This document shows positions 13,830 to 14,049 of a stretch of DNA of 14,049 nt, piece after piece. How positions within the stretch are numbered: the stretch's first letter is position 1; every line of letters begins with the position of its first letter. This DNA is from Candidatus Coatesiibacteriota bacterium (GTDB lineage: Bacteria; RBG-13-66-14), in contig DAOVLG010000008.1 of the NCBI GenBank assembly GCA_030631385.1, positions 1-14,049 on the forward strand, written 5' to 3'. The position numbers and the translations under genes were made by a program. The notes under the pieces were generated by a model. The model was not told the origin of the DNA. It ran no database searches and saw only the letters and a program-made list of their open reading frames with translations.

Positions 13830-14049
13830 TTGGAGAAGGTTCCGCTCACGCTCATCAAGCTACGCGATGGTCGGCTGGTTCCCTACGACAAGGATTGGGT
13901 TTCGGCCCAGGTGATGACCGCCGCCCAGGCCGTCGGCAAGGAGGATCCTCTCTGGCCGGCCGAGGTGGCCGAGGCGGTCACGCTCTACCTGCGGCGGAGG
14001 GCGACGGTCGCCGTGCCCACCGAGGAGCAGGTAGAGGAGGCCGTCGTAA
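13830..14049 (+). CDS. ATP-cone protein, probably a ribonucleotide reductase N-terminus (3' truncated)
   Basis: From the TTG at 13830 a frame of 73 codons stays open to the window end. It reads MEKVPLTLIKLRDGRLVPYD, then KDWVSAQVMTAAQAVGKED, EVAEAVTLYLRR and VPTEEQVEEAVV. This is the ATP-cone, an allosteric nucleotide-binding domain with the pattern (K)RDGxxxxFD, AxxxAxxAVG and VPTxExIxxxVE. It most often stands at the start of the large subunit of anaerobic, B12-dependent or class I ribonucleotide reductases, where it senses ATP and dATP. NrdR also has an ATP-cone but starts with a zinc ribbon, which is absent here. The TTG is preceded by AGGGG with seven bases of spacing; GTG at 13822 is out of frame. 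Confidence 0.68.
   Translation, partial: MEKVPLTLIKLRDGRLVPYDKDWVSAQVMTAAQAVGKEDPLWPAEVAEAVTLYLRRRATVAVPTEEQVEEAVV

Overview
This is a bacterial chromosomal window, mostly GC-rich, with housekeeping genes on both strands and several genes for exported lipoproteins. No rRNA, tRNA, CRISPR array, transposase or phage gene was recognised. Promoter-like boxes of the sigma-70 type, Shine-Dalgarno sites and lipobox signal peptides all point to a bacterium. The mixture of conserved enzymes with unrecognised lipoproteins would suit an uncultured lineage. I cannot name the phylum from the sequence.

Layout. 1-953: 3' part of a CCA-adding-type tRNA nucleotidyltransferase with an HD domain (+). 1041-2062: a predicted beta-propeller lipoprotein and a 43-residue exported mini-protein whose start overlaps its stop; composition drifts to AT-rich through this pair. 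2097-2230: a cluster of hairpins in the convergent gap. 2296-3189: a RimK-like ATP-grasp ligase (-). 3190-3561: no gene seen. 3562-6578: a leftward pair, a LEA14/WHy lipoprotein followed by an 814-residue membrane protein with a spermidine-synthase-like core. 6613-6652: a compact divergent promoter region. 6652-8317: tsaC, rpiB and a frameshifted cutA (+), with GC-rich hairpin repeats before cutA. 8428-10488: a strongly AT-rich gene for a 686-residue membrane-anchored PIN-like protein. 10472-11719: glyA, overlapping the previous gene by 17 bases and closed by a bidirectional terminator. 11764-12915: two tandem paralogous lipoproteins of unrecognised family (-). 12993-13502: a DnaQ-like exonuclease (+), divergent from the lipoproteins and apparently sharing a -10 region with them. 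13503-13753: a possible structured transcript with a 24-codon ORF and a strong terminator. 13830 to the end: the start of an ATP-cone protein, probably a ribonucleotide reductase (+), behind a good promoter.

How the genes fit together. Order tsaC/sua5 - rpiB - glyA is a widespread bacterial arrangement (for example ywlC-ywlF-glyA in Bacillus). Here cutA and the AT-rich PIN gene sit inside it. The PIN gene differs sharply in composition from both sides, its last codons overlap glyA, and glyA's ribosome-binding site lies within it, so glyA may depend on transcription through the acquired gene. It is the best candidate for an undescribed system: N-terminal helical, possibly DNA-binding region, central PIN-like nuclease core, coiled coil, then two C-terminal membrane helices. 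A defence or RNA-surveillance role is only a hypothesis.
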